From the NCBI GenBank assembly GCA_016708765.1, contig JADJFD010000001.1, positions 310,001-374,000 of the forward strand: 64,000 nucleotides of DNA, given 5' to 3'. Numbering within the stretch: the stretch's first letter is position 1; every line of letters begins with the position of its first letter. Under the pieces are notes generated by a model, which had not been told where the DNA came from, searched no databases, and saw nothing but the letters and a program-made list of their open reading frames with translations. The DNA comes from Chitinophagaceae bacterium (GTDB lineage: Bacteria; Bacteroidota; Bacteroidia; Chitinophagales; Chitinophagaceae). Below, piece after piece: positions 17,722 through 28,211 of this stretch. Made by a program: the position numbers and the translations under genes.

Positions 17722-17836
17722 TATTGAAATCTTTGATTAAATGTAAGGTTTAATTGCTAGGCACTAGCTGCCGTTAATGTAATATTGAAACTTATAAGAA
17801 AATAATATTTATATTTCAGGTATAAATATTATTTCT

Positions 17837-20800
17837 ATGAAATGTAAACTGCTGCTTTCTGTTATTTTCATTTCACTTTTTTCCAAAGTCAATGCCCAAA
17901 CGAAAAGTGAAACCACAGATAATGATCTCAATTCTTTTTTTAAACCTGTAAAGTGGAGATGTATAGGCCCGTTTCGTGGCGGTCGTTCTGTAGGATCAAT
18001 GGGTGTACTCGGAGCTACAAATACATACTACATGGGTAGTACAGGTGTCGGTGTTTGGAAGACTGATGATATGGGTATTACCTGGTCAAATATTTCGGAT
18101 GGCTATTTTAAAACAGGTTCTGTAGGTGCAGTTGCTGTTGCAGAAAGTGATGCCAATATAGTGTATGTAGGTATGGGAGAACATGCCGTTCGAGGTGTGA
18201 TGACTTCTCATGGGGATGGTGTTTATAAAAGTACTGATGCTGGAAAGACATGGAAAAAGATGGGATTGGAAACAACACAACATATTGCCCGGATAACAAT
18301 TCATCCAAAGGATCCTAACATAGTTTATGTAGCAGCACAAGGAGCATTATATAGTCCATCAAAGCAACGGGGTATTTACAAGTCAACTGATGGGGGTGTA
18401 ACCTGGAAAAATATTTTATATGTTGATGAAAAAACAGGCTGTGCAGAATTATCAATGGACATGAATAATCCACGGATATTATATGCGGCGATGTGGGAAC
18501 ATGGTCGACTTCCATGGAAAGTGATCAGCGGTGGACCAGGAAGTGGATTATACAAATCAATAGATGCTGGTGATACATGGGAAAAATTAAAAGAAGGGTT
18601 GCCTCCAATTTTGGGTAAGATGTCAATTGCAGTTTGCCGTTCGAATTCTGAAAAAGTGTATGCCTTAATAGAAAGTGATTGGGAAAAAGAAGCAGGTGGA
18701 TTATATGTTTCAGAGAATTCCGGAAAAAGCTGGTCGCAAATTTCAAAAGATCACCGTTTGGTACAGCGGTCATGGTATTATATTGAATTGTTTCCAGATC
18801 CATTGAATGAAAACACTTTGTATGTAATGAGTGCACCGGCACTTCGATCAATTGATGGTGGAAAAAACTGGGAAGACATTTCTAATACACATGGAGATTA
18901 TCATGATCTATGGATTAATCCAAACAATTCGAATAACATGATTATTTCTGATGATGGTGGTGCTGCTATCACTTTCAACAAAGGAAAATCCTGGAGCAGT
19001 CAGAATAATATGCCTACTGCACAGTTTTACCGAATCAATGTCGACAATAAATTTCCTTATAATATTTATGGTGGGCAACAGGATAATACATCTGTAAAAA
19101 TTGCCAGTCGTGAATTAGGAAGCGGAGGAATATCTACAAATAGCTGGGCAGCATCTGCGGGTGGAGAAAGTGCTTTTCTGGCGTTTAATCCCGATGATCC
19201 ACAGATTGTTTTAGGCGGTAGTTATTTGGGTACAATCGAAATGCTTGATAATAAGTCAAAGGCATCAACCAATATAATGGCTGCACCGATCCAATACCTT
19301 GGAAGAGAAACAAAGGATATGAAATACCGGTACAACTGGAATGCTCCAATAATCTGGTCGAAACATGAAACAAATACTTATTATCATGGTGCACAATATT
19401 TATTAAAGACAACTGATAACGGAAAGTCATGGACGGAAGCTTCGCCTGATCTTACTCGAAATGAAAAAGAAAAACAGGGAAAAGGTGGTGGACCGATAAC
19501 TAATGAAGCGGTGGGAGCAGAGAACTATGGAACATTAAGTTATGTTATAGAATCGCCGCATGAAAAAGGAGTGATATGGACAGGTAGCGACGATGGGTTA
19601 GTATATCTTACCCGTGACGGTGGTGCAAACTGGCAAAATGTTACGCCTACGGGTTTACAAGAATGTCTTATCAATGCAATTGAAATATCTCCGTTCGATA
19701 AAGGGACAGCTTATATTGCCACTACACGATACAAGTTTAATGACCATACACCGGGAATCTATAAAACAACGGACTATGGTAAAACATGGACAAGAATCTC
19801 AAACGGAATACCAGTTGGAGCATTTACAAGAGTTGTAAGAGAAGATGATACCAGAAAAGACATGCTGTTTGCCGGAACAGAATCTGGTTTATACGTTTCG
19901 TGGGATGGGGGAAAGGCATGGACATCATTTCAGTTGAATTTGCCCATTACACCCATTACTGATTTAAGAATTCACCAAGGAAATTTAATTGCAGCCACTT
20001 CCGGCAGATCATTCTGGATATTGGATGATCTTAGCTTGCTTCGACAATACAAAAAAGAGATATCTTCTTTTTCAATTTTACAACCATCGCCTGCTTATCT
20101 AGTAAATGGTTCAAGTGAGTTGGATAAAACGGATACAAGTTTTACCGGACTTCATAAATTCCGAGGTGTAAATCCTGCTACCGGTGTCGTTCTTTATTAT
20201 ACGTTGCCTGCTCTAAAGGATGATGAAATACTAAAAATGGAAATTAAAGATGCAGAAGGAAATCTTGTTCGCAGTTTTAGTTCTAAAGCTGATAGTACTT
20301 ATAAAAAATATGATGGTGGCCCGAATGATGAACCCCTTTTGTCAAAATCAAAAGGCTTGAACCGCTTTGTTTGGGATATGCGTTATAGCACAATGCCTGG
20401 TGTGCCCGATGTTTATATAGAAAGTAGTTATCGTGGCCATAAAGCTTCTCCGGGAAAATATGCTGTATCAATACTGATAAACGGGAAAAAAATAATGGCT
20501 GATGCTACAATCCTGTCCAACCCTTTATATGAAATTGATGCACCTACTTATAAGGAATATCATACATTGATGAATCAAATGGAGCAAGAAGTTACCAAGA
20601 TGCACCAGATTGTAAATAGCTTGAATGCAAAAAGAATACAGTTAGAAGGAATTCTGAATACACTTTCGGCCGAAGAAAAATATACATCTTTGAAAAAAGA
20701 AGGTGATGTATTGGTAAAGAAAATGAAAGTATGGGATGAAGATATGGTTCAACGCAGATCAAAAGCATATGATGATGTAGAAAATTTTGAAAATAAGTTT

Positions 20801-21001
20801 ACAGCGAATTATATGTTTCTAATCAATCAGACTGAAAGTGATTTACCCAGAGTTAATCAACCAAATGTTGACAGGCTTAAAGAATTGAATATAACCTGGG
20901 CAACTTTAAAAGCAAAAGCAGATGAAATAATGAATAAAGATATTCCTGCATTGAATAAATTACTGTGGGCAGCAGGAGTGGGAGCTATCTGGGAACAATG
21001 A
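17837..21001 (+). CDS. Large secreted Asp-box beta-propeller protein
   Basis: The 1054-residue product has a signal peptide (MKCKLLLSVIFISLF, then NAQ). From residue ~40 to ~720 there are about ten Asp-box hairpins of the S/T-x-D-x-G-x-x-W type (KTDDMGITW, KSTDAGKTW, KSTDGGVTW, KTTDNGKSW, LTRDGGANW, KTTDYGKTW), typical of VPS10/sortilin-like and BNR propellers. The C-terminal ~300 residues include an FnIII-like segment and a helical region (MNQMEQEVTKMHQIVNSL). Such proteins are often labelled glycosyl hydrolases, but no catalytic residues can be assigned; binding or scaffolding is equally possible. Monocistronic. Confidence 0.85.
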   Translation: MKCKLLLSVIFISLFSKVNAQTKSETTDNDLNSFFKPVKWRCIGPFRGGRSVGSMGVLGATNTYYMGSTGVGVWKTDDMGITWSNISDGYFKTGSVGAVAVAESDANIVYVGMGEHAVRGVMTSHGDGVYKSTDAGKTWKKMGLETTQHIARITIHPKDPNIVYVAAQGALYSPSKQRGIYKSTDGGVTWKNILYVDEKTGCAELSMDMNNPRILYAAMWEHGRLPWKVISGGPGSGLYKSIDAGDTWEKLKEGLPPILGKMSIAVCRSNSEKVYALIESDWEKEAGGLYVSENSGKSWSQISKDHRLVQRSWYYIELFPDPLNENTLYVMSAPALRSIDGGKNWEDISNTHGDYHDLWINPNNSNNMIISDDGGAAITFNKGKSWSSQNNMPTAQFYRINVDNKFPYNIYGGQQDNTSVKIASRELGSGGISTNSWAASAGGESAFLAFNPDDPQIVLGGSYLGTIEMLDNKSKASTNIMAAPIQYLGRETKDMKYRYNWNAPIIWSKHETNTYYHGAQYLLKTTDNGKSWTEASPDLTRNEKEKQGKGGGPITNEAVGAENYGTLSYVIESPHEKGVIWTGSDDGLVYLTRDGGANWQNVTPTGLQECLINAIEISPFDKGTAYIATTRYKFNDHTPGIYKTTDYGKTWTRISNGIPVGAFTRVVREDDTRKDMLFAGTESGLYVSWDGGKAWTSFQLNLPITPITDLRIHQGNLIAATSGRSFWILDDLSLLRQYKKEISSFSILQPSPAYLVNGSSELDKTDTSFTGLHKFRGVNPATGVVLYYTLPALKDDEILKMEIKDAEGNLVRSFSSKADSTYKKYDGGPNDEPLLSKSKGLNRFVWDMRYSTMPGVPDVYIESSYRGHKASPGKYAVSILINGKKIMADATILSNPLYEIDAPTYKEYHTLMNQMEQEVTKMHQIVNSLNAKRIQLEGILNTLSAEEKYTSLKKEGDVLVKKMKVWDEDMVQRRSKAYDDVENFENKFTANYMFLINQTESDLPRVNQPNVDRLKELNITWATLKAKADEIMNKDIPALNKLLWAAGVGAIWEQ

Positions 21002-21046
21002 TTTCACAATAAAGCATTGTATACAATTAATACTAAATTCTTTGTT

Positions 21047-21601
21047 TTGACTAACTCAACAATTAATTTTCAACCTTTGCTTAGTAACGAACTTGTAAAA
21101 GCTCGGCCACTTGTACAGTCCGATTTTGATGGCCTGTACCGTGCTGCATCTGATCCACTGATATGGGAGCAGCATCCTAATAAGAACAGATATCAACTTG
21201 CAGATTTTAAAAATTATTTTAAAGGCGGTATTGAATCAGGTGGTGCATTTTTAGTTATGGATGCTGATACTGAAGAAATATTCGGCAGCTCACGGTATAG
21301 TGATTTTATTACTGAAACAAGCACTGTATCGATTGGCTACACATTTTTTGTTCGAAAATGTTGGGGCAAAGGTTATAATAAAGCTTTAAAGCAATTAATG
21401 CTTGATCATATTTTTCAATATGTTCAAAATGTAAATTTTTTTATTGGGGCTGTTAATAAGCGGTCACAAATTTCTATTCAAAAAATGGGTGCTATAAAAA
21501 TAGGAGAAGTTGAAATGGCTTATTATGGAGAACCTGCAAAACTTGATTTTATCTACGCAATAACAAAGGACCAATGGTTTCATCAACGAAGTAAAGAATA
21601 A
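21047..21601 (+). CDS. GNAT-family N-acetyltransferase
   Basis: The product has about 184 residues and resembles RimJ/RimL-type acetyltransferases: KARPLVQSDFDGLYRAASDP, IWEQHPNKNRY, SIGYTFFVRKCWGKGYN (acetyl-CoA loop) and NKRSQISIQKMGAIKIGE. There is no ATG near the N-terminus. TTG 21047 places the start just before the conserved region, and TTG 21017 would add ten residues. The acceptor substrate cannot be predicted. Confidence 0.8.
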   Translation: MTNSTINFQPLLSNELVKARPLVQSDFDGLYRAASDPLIWEQHPNKNRYQLADFKNYFKGGIESGGAFLVMDADTEEIFGSSRYSDFITETSTVSIGYTFFVRKCWGKGYNKALKQLMLDHIFQYVQNVNFFIGAVNKRSQISIQKMGAIKIGEVEMAYYGEPAKLDFIYAITKDQWFHQRSKE

Positions 21602-21635
21602 CCATCGGCCCTTATTATTTTTACATTTTTCTAAT

Positions 21636-22283
21636 TTACCAAAGTGGCTTTTTACCGGATGGTTTAGGGCCGCCTTTTTTTACGTTGTTTAATTTGATAT
21701 GATGCGGATCATGATTCCGGGCAGGTACCAGCCTTTTTGATTTATTCAGAATTCCTTTTACACCCTCATCTGGTTTTGTTTCAGTTGTAGGAAAAGGTAT
21801 TGCAGTTTGTTCAACTACTTCAGGAACAACTTCAGGAGTTTCAATTCTTTCAGCTATATTTTTCCTAATAGTTTCTTTTTGAACTTCAGAAACCACATCA
21901 TTTTCATTTTTTACAGCAGAATCACTGGTAGCTTGAGTTGGAATAGCCTTTTTAATTTCAGGTTTCTTTGCAACAGCTACTGCTTTTTTTGGCACTGATT
22001 TCTTTTTTGCTACTGCAGCCTTTTTAGGTGATCCTTTCTTTTTAGGAATTGTGACCTTTTTTGCTATCGATTTCTTTTTAGAAGCAACTTTCTTTTTCGA
22101 TGCTACCTTTTTCTTTGCTACCACTTTCTTTTTCGGGGTAGCTTTTTTTGCTGCAACCTTCTTTTTCGGTACAGCCTTCCTTACAGGTGAAGCTTTTTTG
22201 TTTGTTGCTGCTTTCTTTTTTGGAGCAGTTTTCTTCTTAACTGCCGTTTTCTTTTTTGCTGCTGATTTTTTCTTTGAAGTCAT
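21636..22283 (-). CDS. Lys/Ala/Pro-rich histone H1-like protein
   Basis: The 215-residue product has ~115 N-terminal residues built of degenerate (A/P)KKK repeats (SAAKKKTAVKKK, VASKKKVASKKK), like eukaryotic histone H1 tails and chlamydial Hc1/Hc2. The C-terminal half is acidic/mixed and ends in HIKLNNVKKGGPKPSGKKP. It is probably a nucleoid DNA-binding protein. The repeat DNA (ttcttttt-rich on the plus strand) is prone to length change. It is a single gene between a GNAT and a TonB receptor. Confidence 0.75.
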   Translation of the reverse strand: MTSKKKSAAKKKTAVKKKTAPKKKAATNKKASPVRKAVPKKKVAAKKATPKKKVVAKKKVASKKKVASKKKSIAKKVTIPKKKGSPKKAAVAKKKSVPKKAVAVAKKPEIKKAIPTQATSDSAVKNENDVVSEVQKETIRKNIAERIETPEVVPEVVEQTAIPFPTTETKPDEGVKGILNKSKRLVPARNHDPHHIKLNNVKKGGPKPSGKKPLW

Positions 22284-22379
22284 AATGTGGAAATTGATTT
22301 AGTCCTAATTTAAGACAGATTTTTTAAAGAACCATTAAAATAATTCAACTTGTTTCAAGTTGGGTATATCTATTCCTTA

Positions 22380-24844
22380 TTAGAATTCAAGAATCAAGCC
22401 AAGTGAGGGTAAAATATTGCCTTCTCTATTTTCAAGTATAAATGGAATTGCATTACTTCCATTCTGGTTGATAGGCTGATTATCTGTTGTAACAAAAGCA
22501 GTATTGCTTTCGTTTCGCTTAAAGGTATACTGCTGGCCACCGGCACTTTTGGAGCCATAAAAATTCTGAATATCAAAAAACAGGTCTATCGTAAAACGTT
22601 TAAAATTCCATTTTTTATCAATTCTTATGTCTGCTGCATGGAAAGCCTCCAAACGTAGCGTATTAACCTGATTGAAATTAAATATACCTGTTCCTAATGT
22701 TAGATAATTTCTCTGACTTTCGATAAGATCGAAGGGAGTGTATGGAGCAGCTCCCTGATAACGGAATTTGAGACCTAATTCCCAATTTCGATTTAATTTA
22801 TAGCCTGTAGTAATACTTATTAAATGCCTGTTGTCCCATGAGGCTGGTGCATATTTTCCATTGGTACCAGTAAACTCACTTTTGTACAATGTATAGCTAA
22901 AGACACCAAAAAGCCGATTGGTTAATTTTTGTTGCGCAAAAAACTCTAGCCCAAAAGCTCTTCCAATACCATTTTGATCGACAGATTCATTACCAATGGC
23001 GCCAAATTCTGTTCCCTTATTAGCAAGGCTTATGCCATCGAAAATACTAACAGGATAATTGCCATATTTTTTATAAAACCCTTCGATGGTAAATCTCGTT
23101 GTGATAGAGGGTAAATATTCAACTCCTGCTACAAAATGATTACTTCTTATATACTCTCCAGGATTTGAAGCATTAAAACCAACAGTATTGGTATAAGCCA
23201 GTTGAGTATAAGATGGTAGGCGATAATAAATTCCGTAACTGCTGCTGACATTCCATTTTGGTGCCAATGCATAACTTATACTTAATCTTGGACTTAATTG
23301 TTTAAGGGGGTTCGTTTCACTATTCTCCAATGAGTTTGCATCTATTCGTACACCACCACTTAGCGACATCCGGTCATTGAAAAACCTTTTTCCTGCTTGT
23401 ATAAAAGCACCGTAACGAAGAAAGTTTTTAGTAGTGTTGTTGTTTATTACTTGTTGGCTTTGTATAATATTTCCCTGATCATCTCTCAATTCCGGCCTTA
23501 ACAGCTGAAAAAAACTATTCTCAAACTGAACATATTGTGCAACTGTTCCATACGTTATTTTCCAATCCCGAATATTATTCGTGACATCAAATCTGAATTT
23601 ATTTTCTGTTTCATTACTTCTGATTTTATAGGTGCGACTGGCTTCAGTTGGAAAATTATTGTCTTCATATTTATCCGCACTGTTATCTAAAGTATTTCTG
23701 CTTAAAGAAAAATTATAAAAGCCGTTTTTTGTTAATCGCTTTAAAGAAACTCCAGCGGTATAACTCCACTGGTTGATGAGAGGATTACTGTTAACTCCAT
23801 ATATCTTCTCAGGTGTAGCATTTCTTGTTGCTGCAAATCTGAACTCATCAATGGCCCCAACTCCTAAAACTGTTAACGTTGTTTTGTTATTAAGCCGGGT
23901 AGTTGTTTTAAATTGAAAATCCCAATAATTAGGTCTGATTGGAATATCCAATGCCTTAAATAAAAGCTGTAAATAACTTCTGCGGGCAGAAGCAATAAAA
24001 GTGGTGTTTTTGGATAATGGTCCATCTAGAGTTCCGGCAACTTCAGTGGCACTTATTCTAAAATTTCCTTGAAGCCTTTTGCTATTACCATTTTTTTGCT
24101 TGAATTGAAAAACACTGCTAAGTGCATTATCATATCTAGCATCAAATGCGGAAGTACTTAAAACTACTTCCTGTATAAAACTTACATTCAAAATGCCTTG
24201 CGGGCCACCACCACTGCCTTGTGTGCTGAAATGATTAATAATAGGAACTTCAATTCCATCCAGATAAAATACATTTTCGCTAGGTGCTCCTCCACGAATG
24301 ATGATATCATTTCTAAAACTTCCACCTCCTGCACCGCCACCCACTCCGGGAAGAGATTGAATTACTTTACTGATATCAAAATTACCTCCGGGATTAGCCT
24401 TAATGTCTTCTGTTGTTAATTTTTGAACACTTAATGGACTTTCTAAAGTAGCAGTTTTCGCTGTGTTTTTTCTGCTAATTATGGTCACATCGCCTAGAGA
24501 AGTAACCTTTGGCTCCATTTCAATAGTTAATGTATTCTCATTACCCGAGGTAACAATCAGGTTTGTTATAATTTTTGTTTGATAGCTTATGCCTGTTATT
24601 TGAAGGCTATAAGTACCCGGTTGAAGATCTTGAAACCTGAAAACACCGTTGGAATCTGTAATTAATTTTGATTACCTGGTATGAGCTCAACTGTTACCAA
24701 AGGAACCACCTGTTGATTGTTTCGATTTACTACTACTCCTGATAAATTGCCATTGGATTGTGCAAAACTCGTAAATGAACAAATAGCAAGAATTAAAGAG
24801 GCTTCGAGATTAATTAAAAATTGCTTATACGTATTCTTAGTCAT
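22380..24844 (-). pseudogene. TonB-dependent outer-membrane receptor, frameshifted
   Basis: The gene starts at ATG 24844 with a signal peptide ending SFAQ, followed by a carboxypeptidase-regulatory-like domain (GNLSGVVVNRNNQQ). The frame breaks at a four-T run (24666-24669). Adding one base joins NQ to KLITDSNGVFRFQDLQPG and gives ~821 residues. Next come the plug domain (SLPGVGGGAGGGSFRNDIII, then RGGAPSENVFYLDGIEVP) and a beta-barrel ending in LGLILEF. It imports an unknown large substrate using TonB. No SusD partner is adjacent. Confidence 0.82.
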
Positions 24845-24960
24845 AAGAGGTTAAATATGTTGATTAAACATATTTGTTTAGAAAATGTTCGAAAATTGGT
24901 ACTTTTTTAAAGTTACAAAGCAATATTTCTATGTGAAAGATATTGGATTATTTTAGTGCG

Positions 24961-25436
24961 ATGAAAGCGGCTACAATAAATGAATTAAAACAAGAGCTTT
25001 TGAATGAAAAGCCTGCTAAACTGGTAGAACTATGCATCCGGCTGGCCCGTTTTAAAAAAGAAAATAAAGAACTATTGACCTACTTGCTTTTCGAAGCTCA
25101 TGATACAGAGGCATACATCAAGAGTGTAATACAGGAAATGGATAGCAATTTTGAAACCATTAATAAAAGCAACGCCTATTTTGTAAAGAAAACATTGCGA
25201 AAAATACTTCGTATCACTCATAAATTTATCCGGTACAGCGGTTCTGATATTGTGGCCACAGAATTATTGATACATTTTTGTAAAACGGTAAAAAGATGGA
25301 CAAATCAATTACAACGAATCAGGTTATTATTAATATCTATCAAAATCAATTGAAGAAAATAAACAAAGCTATTGCTGCCATGCATGAAGATTTGCAATAT
25401 GATTATTTGAAAGAAGTAGAAACATTAAGCAATTAA
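24961..25436 (+). pseudogene. Helical protein of unknown function, frameshifted
   Basis: ATG 24961 opens MKAATINELKQELLNEKPAK. The frame breaks at a five-A run (25290-25294); adding one A joins CKTVKK to MDKSITTNQVIINIYQNQ and the frame then runs to a TAA at 25434-25436, giving ~158 residues. The protein is cytoplasmic, almost entirely alpha-helical and rich in Lys/Leu. It is not a family I can name. The stop overlaps the convergent gene by four bases. Confidence 0.6.
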
Positions 25437-25825
25437 TTTTTTTCCGTAAGTATCTCTTTCCACTTTTTTGTTGTGAGTTTATTTTCTTTAATGTCTCGTA
25501 GGCTGCTTACATCGTCAAAATATTGCCCTGCAAAAACTACACTTGGGTAAGGATTGCCTTTTACAATTTCAATTTCCGGTGCAGAAGCGTTGGGTTTGGC
25601 AAAAGAAAATTTGTATTTCTCTCCATTAATAACAGCATCAAAACCCATACCCATGCGAAGAAATGGCCATTTAAGGTTTGTAATACCAGCAACTGAGGTT
25701 TGAAATTGAACTCCATCTTCTGTAATGAATATTACCAGATTATTTTTCCAGATTAGAGCACCAGGAGTTACTTTGCCAAATAGGCTGGCAATTTTCCAGA
25801 CTTTTGAAACCAATTCCAGAGTCAT
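25433..25825 (-). CDS. Conserved small protein of unknown function
   Basis: The 130-residue product has no signal peptide. The sequence alternates beta-type segments (GALIWKNNLVIFITEDGVQF, KYKFSFAKPNA, GNPYPSVVFAGQYFDDV) and ends with a basic helix (TTKKWKEILTEKN). The phrase 'PFLRMGMGFDAVINGEKYKF' suggests a PH-like or lipocalin-like barrel, but this is a guess. It is downstream of the sugar dehydrogenase on the same strand, with a GC-rich intergenic repeat between them. Confidence 0.6.
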   Translation of the reverse strand: MTLELVSKVWKIASLFGKVTPGALIWKNNLVIFITEDGVQFQTSVAGITNLKWPFLRMGMGFDAVINGEKYKFSFAKPNASAPEIEIVKGNPYPSVVFAGQYFDDVSSLRDIKENKLTTKKWKEILTEKN

Positions 25826-25874
25826 ATTTTGATTGTTTAAATTTTTATGTTACCCTGATCATAGCATTTCTATA

Positions 25875-25985
25875 GCTGCCGGGCTGCCGGATAGAAGCGG
25901 AAAGCCCACAGAGAAGCGAAGCGAAACGAGGACTTGCAGCGGATAGCCGGATATACAGCTGGGATATGCACTGCAGTTGACAGCC
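25875..25985. repeat. GC-rich intergenic segment, probable repeat
   Basis: About 110 bp rich in G and C (gccgggctgccggatag, agcgaagcgaaacgagg, agcggatagccgg) sit between two AT-rich genes. It contains the direct motif ccggata twice and short self-complementary pieces, but no reading frame of note. The composition differs sharply from both flanks, which suggests a dispersed element or structured RNA. Confidence 0.4.
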
Positions 25986-25989
25986 CCAA

Positions 25990-27222
25990 TTATTTTTTGC
26001 TGATGCGATATAAATTTCCATTGTCGGTTACTGCGTACAGCATCCCGTTATGATAGGCTACATCCCGAAAACGTTCCTTTTTATCTTCCAGCAATCTTTC
26101 TTCACCAACTACTTTATTATTTACAATTACCAGTCTTGCTATGTGAGCACTGCTAAGTCCACCAATGAATAAATTATTTTTCCATTCAGGAATGGTATTG
26201 CCTTTATAAAATGCCATGCCGCCAGGAGAAAGAACAGGATCCCAATAATAAACCGGCTGCTCCATTCCAGCTTTTTGCTGTATACCAGTTCCCACTTTGC
26301 CACCAGCATATTCAATTCCATAGGTTATAGTTGGCCAACCATAATCTTTTCCTGCTTTTATAATATTTAATTCATCGCCGCCACGGGGCCCAAATTCTGC
26401 TTCCCATAATTCGCCGGTTACGGGATGAATATCGAGGCTTTGTGCATTACGAATTCCGTAGGCAAATATTTCAGGCATTATATTAGGTTTATTAAGAAAT
26501 GGATTACCAGGTGCAGGTTTGCCATCTTTTGTAATTCTGAAAATTTTTCCGAGACCTGAGCTAAGTAACTGAGCTTGAACTCTACCTTCCATATTGGAAC
26601 GTTCGCCTGTACTTACAAGCAGGTTTTCATTTTTATCGAATAGGAGGCGAGAGCCAAAATGTAAACGACTGTTTAATGCAGGAGTGGCACGGAAGATAAC
26701 AACAGGGTTATCAATTTTACCGGTAGCTTCATTCAATTTTCCTTTGGCGACAGCCATTAAATTTCCAGACCCTGACTTTTCAGAAAAAGACCAATAAATC
26801 ATTTTATTAGATGAAAAAGATGGATCTAATGCCACATCAAGCATTCCGCCTTGTCCACCAGATTCTACTGAAGGGAAACCTGTTATCTTTTTTACCAGAG
26901 CACCATTTGCATTATGTATTTGCATGAATCCGGTTTTCTCTGTAATGAGTAACCGGCCATCTGGCATTGGAACAACTGCCCAAGGTCGTCCAAGATTTTC
27001 AGCAATTTTTTCAGCTTTATAAGCTGTGGTTGTTTTTACACCCGATACTCTTGTCTGACCTTTGAAAGCAGGTTTATATTTTGTGTTTGCATCTTTTGTT
27101 TCGACTGGGGGCAAATTGCTTGTATCTACTGCATTGCTTTTATTTGTAGCATTATTATTACATCCGTAAGCGTAAACTGCAGTAAGAGTGAGGAAACCGG
27201 AAATTATTATTTGTTTTTTCAT
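25990..27222 (-). CDS. PQQ-type soluble aldose sugar dehydrogenase-like lipoprotein
   Basis: The 410-residue product is a lipoprotein (lipobox ending AYGC). It is a six-bladed propeller of the glucose/sorbosone dehydrogenase family: LGRPWAVVPMPDGRLLITEK, GGQGGMLDVALDPSF, LHFGSRLLFDKNENLLVSTG with the catalytic-base His, and EAEFGPRGGDELNII. It should oxidise aldose sugars at the periplasmic side using PQQ. No PQQ synthesis genes are in the window. Monocistronic. Confidence 0.85.
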   Translation of the reverse strand: MKKQIIISGFLTLTAVYAYGCNNNATNKSNAVDTSNLPPVETKDANTKYKPAFKGQTRVSGVKTTTAYKAEKIAENLGRPWAVVPMPDGRLLITEKTGFMQIHNANGALVKKITGFPSVESGGQGGMLDVALDPSFSSNKMIYWSFSEKSGSGNLMAVAKGKLNEATGKIDNPVVIFRATPALNSRLHFGSRLLFDKNENLLVSTGERSNMEGRVQAQLLSSGLGKIFRITKDGKPAPGNPFLNKPNIMPEIFAYGIRNAQSLDIHPVTGELWEAEFGPRGGDELNIIKAGKDYGWPTITYGIEYAGGKVGTGIQQKAGMEQPVYYWDPVLSPGGMAFYKGNTIPEWKNNLFIGGLSSAHIARLVIVNNKVVGEERLLEDKKERFRDVAYHNGMLYAVTDNGNLYRISKK

Positions 27223-27357
27223 GTGTCAAACTTTTATAAGTAGATATAAAATTAACGAACTGAAATTAAATAGGTTTGTTTTTATGTTAAAATACATGTT
27301 TTACAACACAAAATTGATAAATGATATATTTAAGTAACTTTATAAAAATAAAAAAAT

Positions 27358-27576
27358 ATGGATACTCATCACAGTGGCGAAACAGCAGAAGTAGCTGGCA
27401 TCTTTAATGATACAGTGGAAGCCGGAGTGGCACAGAACAAATTAGCTGAAGCAGGTATAGAATCTTTTGTGCATGATGAAAATGTGCTTGGCATGAATCC
27501 GTTGGGCGGAGTTAAACTAAAAGTTTTTTCAAAGGATCTTGCACTGGCAAAAAAGATTTTACAGGAAGAAAAGTAA
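27358..27576 (+). CDS. DUF2007-type small protein
   Basis: The 72-residue product matches the DUF2007 (putative signal-transducing) pattern: VAGIFNDTVEAGVAQNKLAEAGI, FVHDENVLG and VKLKVFSKDLALAKKILQE. The fold is a ferredoxin-like alpha/beta unit. The function of the family is not known. It is followed 11 bp later by the AAA-like gene and may share its transcript. Confidence 0.75.
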   Translation: MDTHHSGETAEVAGIFNDTVEAGVAQNKLAEAGIESFVHDENVLGMNPLGGVKLKVFSKDLALAKKILQEEK

Positions 27577-27587
27577 ATTAAAGTAAA

Positions 27588-28171
27588 ATGAAAAAGTGTT
27601 TATTCGTCCTTGCAGGTCTTTGTTTCTTTATAAATGCTATTGCACAATCCGAAACTCAAGTACCATTTGCTGAGACTATAAAAATTTCTGCAAACGATAG
27701 CCTTTTAAAAATAAACTCAGTTGCAAAAAATCAGCTTGTAAAAATAGCAGAAGGTTATAGTAAAGGAAAGAAGACAAGACCAATACGCTTATTTTTTAAT
27801 TCTCCTACGAACGATGAAAATAAAAAATGGCAAATTTTATAGCTGCACATTTAGAACAAGATTTATATAAAGTGAATTTATCGGGAGTGATTAGCAAGTA
27901 CATTGGAGAAACTGAAAAAAAACTTGACAACGTATTTGAAGTGGCAGCAAATAGTAACCTGATTTTATTTTTTGACGAAGCAGACGCATTATTTGGGAAA
28001 AGGACAACAGTTAAAGATTCGCATGACAAATATGCAAATCAACAAATCGCTTACTTTATGAGCCTTGTTAATCAATTTAAAGGATTCGTTTTCATTCAAT
28101 GTAAAAACAATGATTGTTTAGATGGCTCACTACTACAAACTTTTACCAAAGTTGGCGAGAAGCAAGAATAA
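27588..28171 (+). pseudogene. Secreted AAA-like domain with degenerate Walker A, frameshifted
   Basis: ATG 27588 begins a signal peptide (MKKCLFVLAGLCFFINAIAQ). The frame breaks at a six-A run (27822-27827); one extra A joins DENKK to MANFIAAHLEQDLYKVNLSG. The ~194-residue product then follows spastin/FtsH-like AAA domains: VISKYIGETEKKLDNVF, Walker B LILFFDEADALFGKR, and DSHDKYANQQIAYFMSL. The P-loop position reads FNSPTNDENKKMA instead of GPPGTGKT, and the arginine-finger end is missing. ATP hydrolysis is therefore unlikely. The signal peptide on an AAA domain is odd. Confidence 0.6.
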
Positions 28172-28211
28172 ATTTCTTTTCTTTGAAGTCTTTTAGATTT
28201 AATTTCTGCTG

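Noticed and set aside
22051..22302. Phe-rich open frame antisense to the H1-like gene
   Set aside because: It arises from the AAG/AAA Lys-codon repeats read backwards; no independent evidence of coding.
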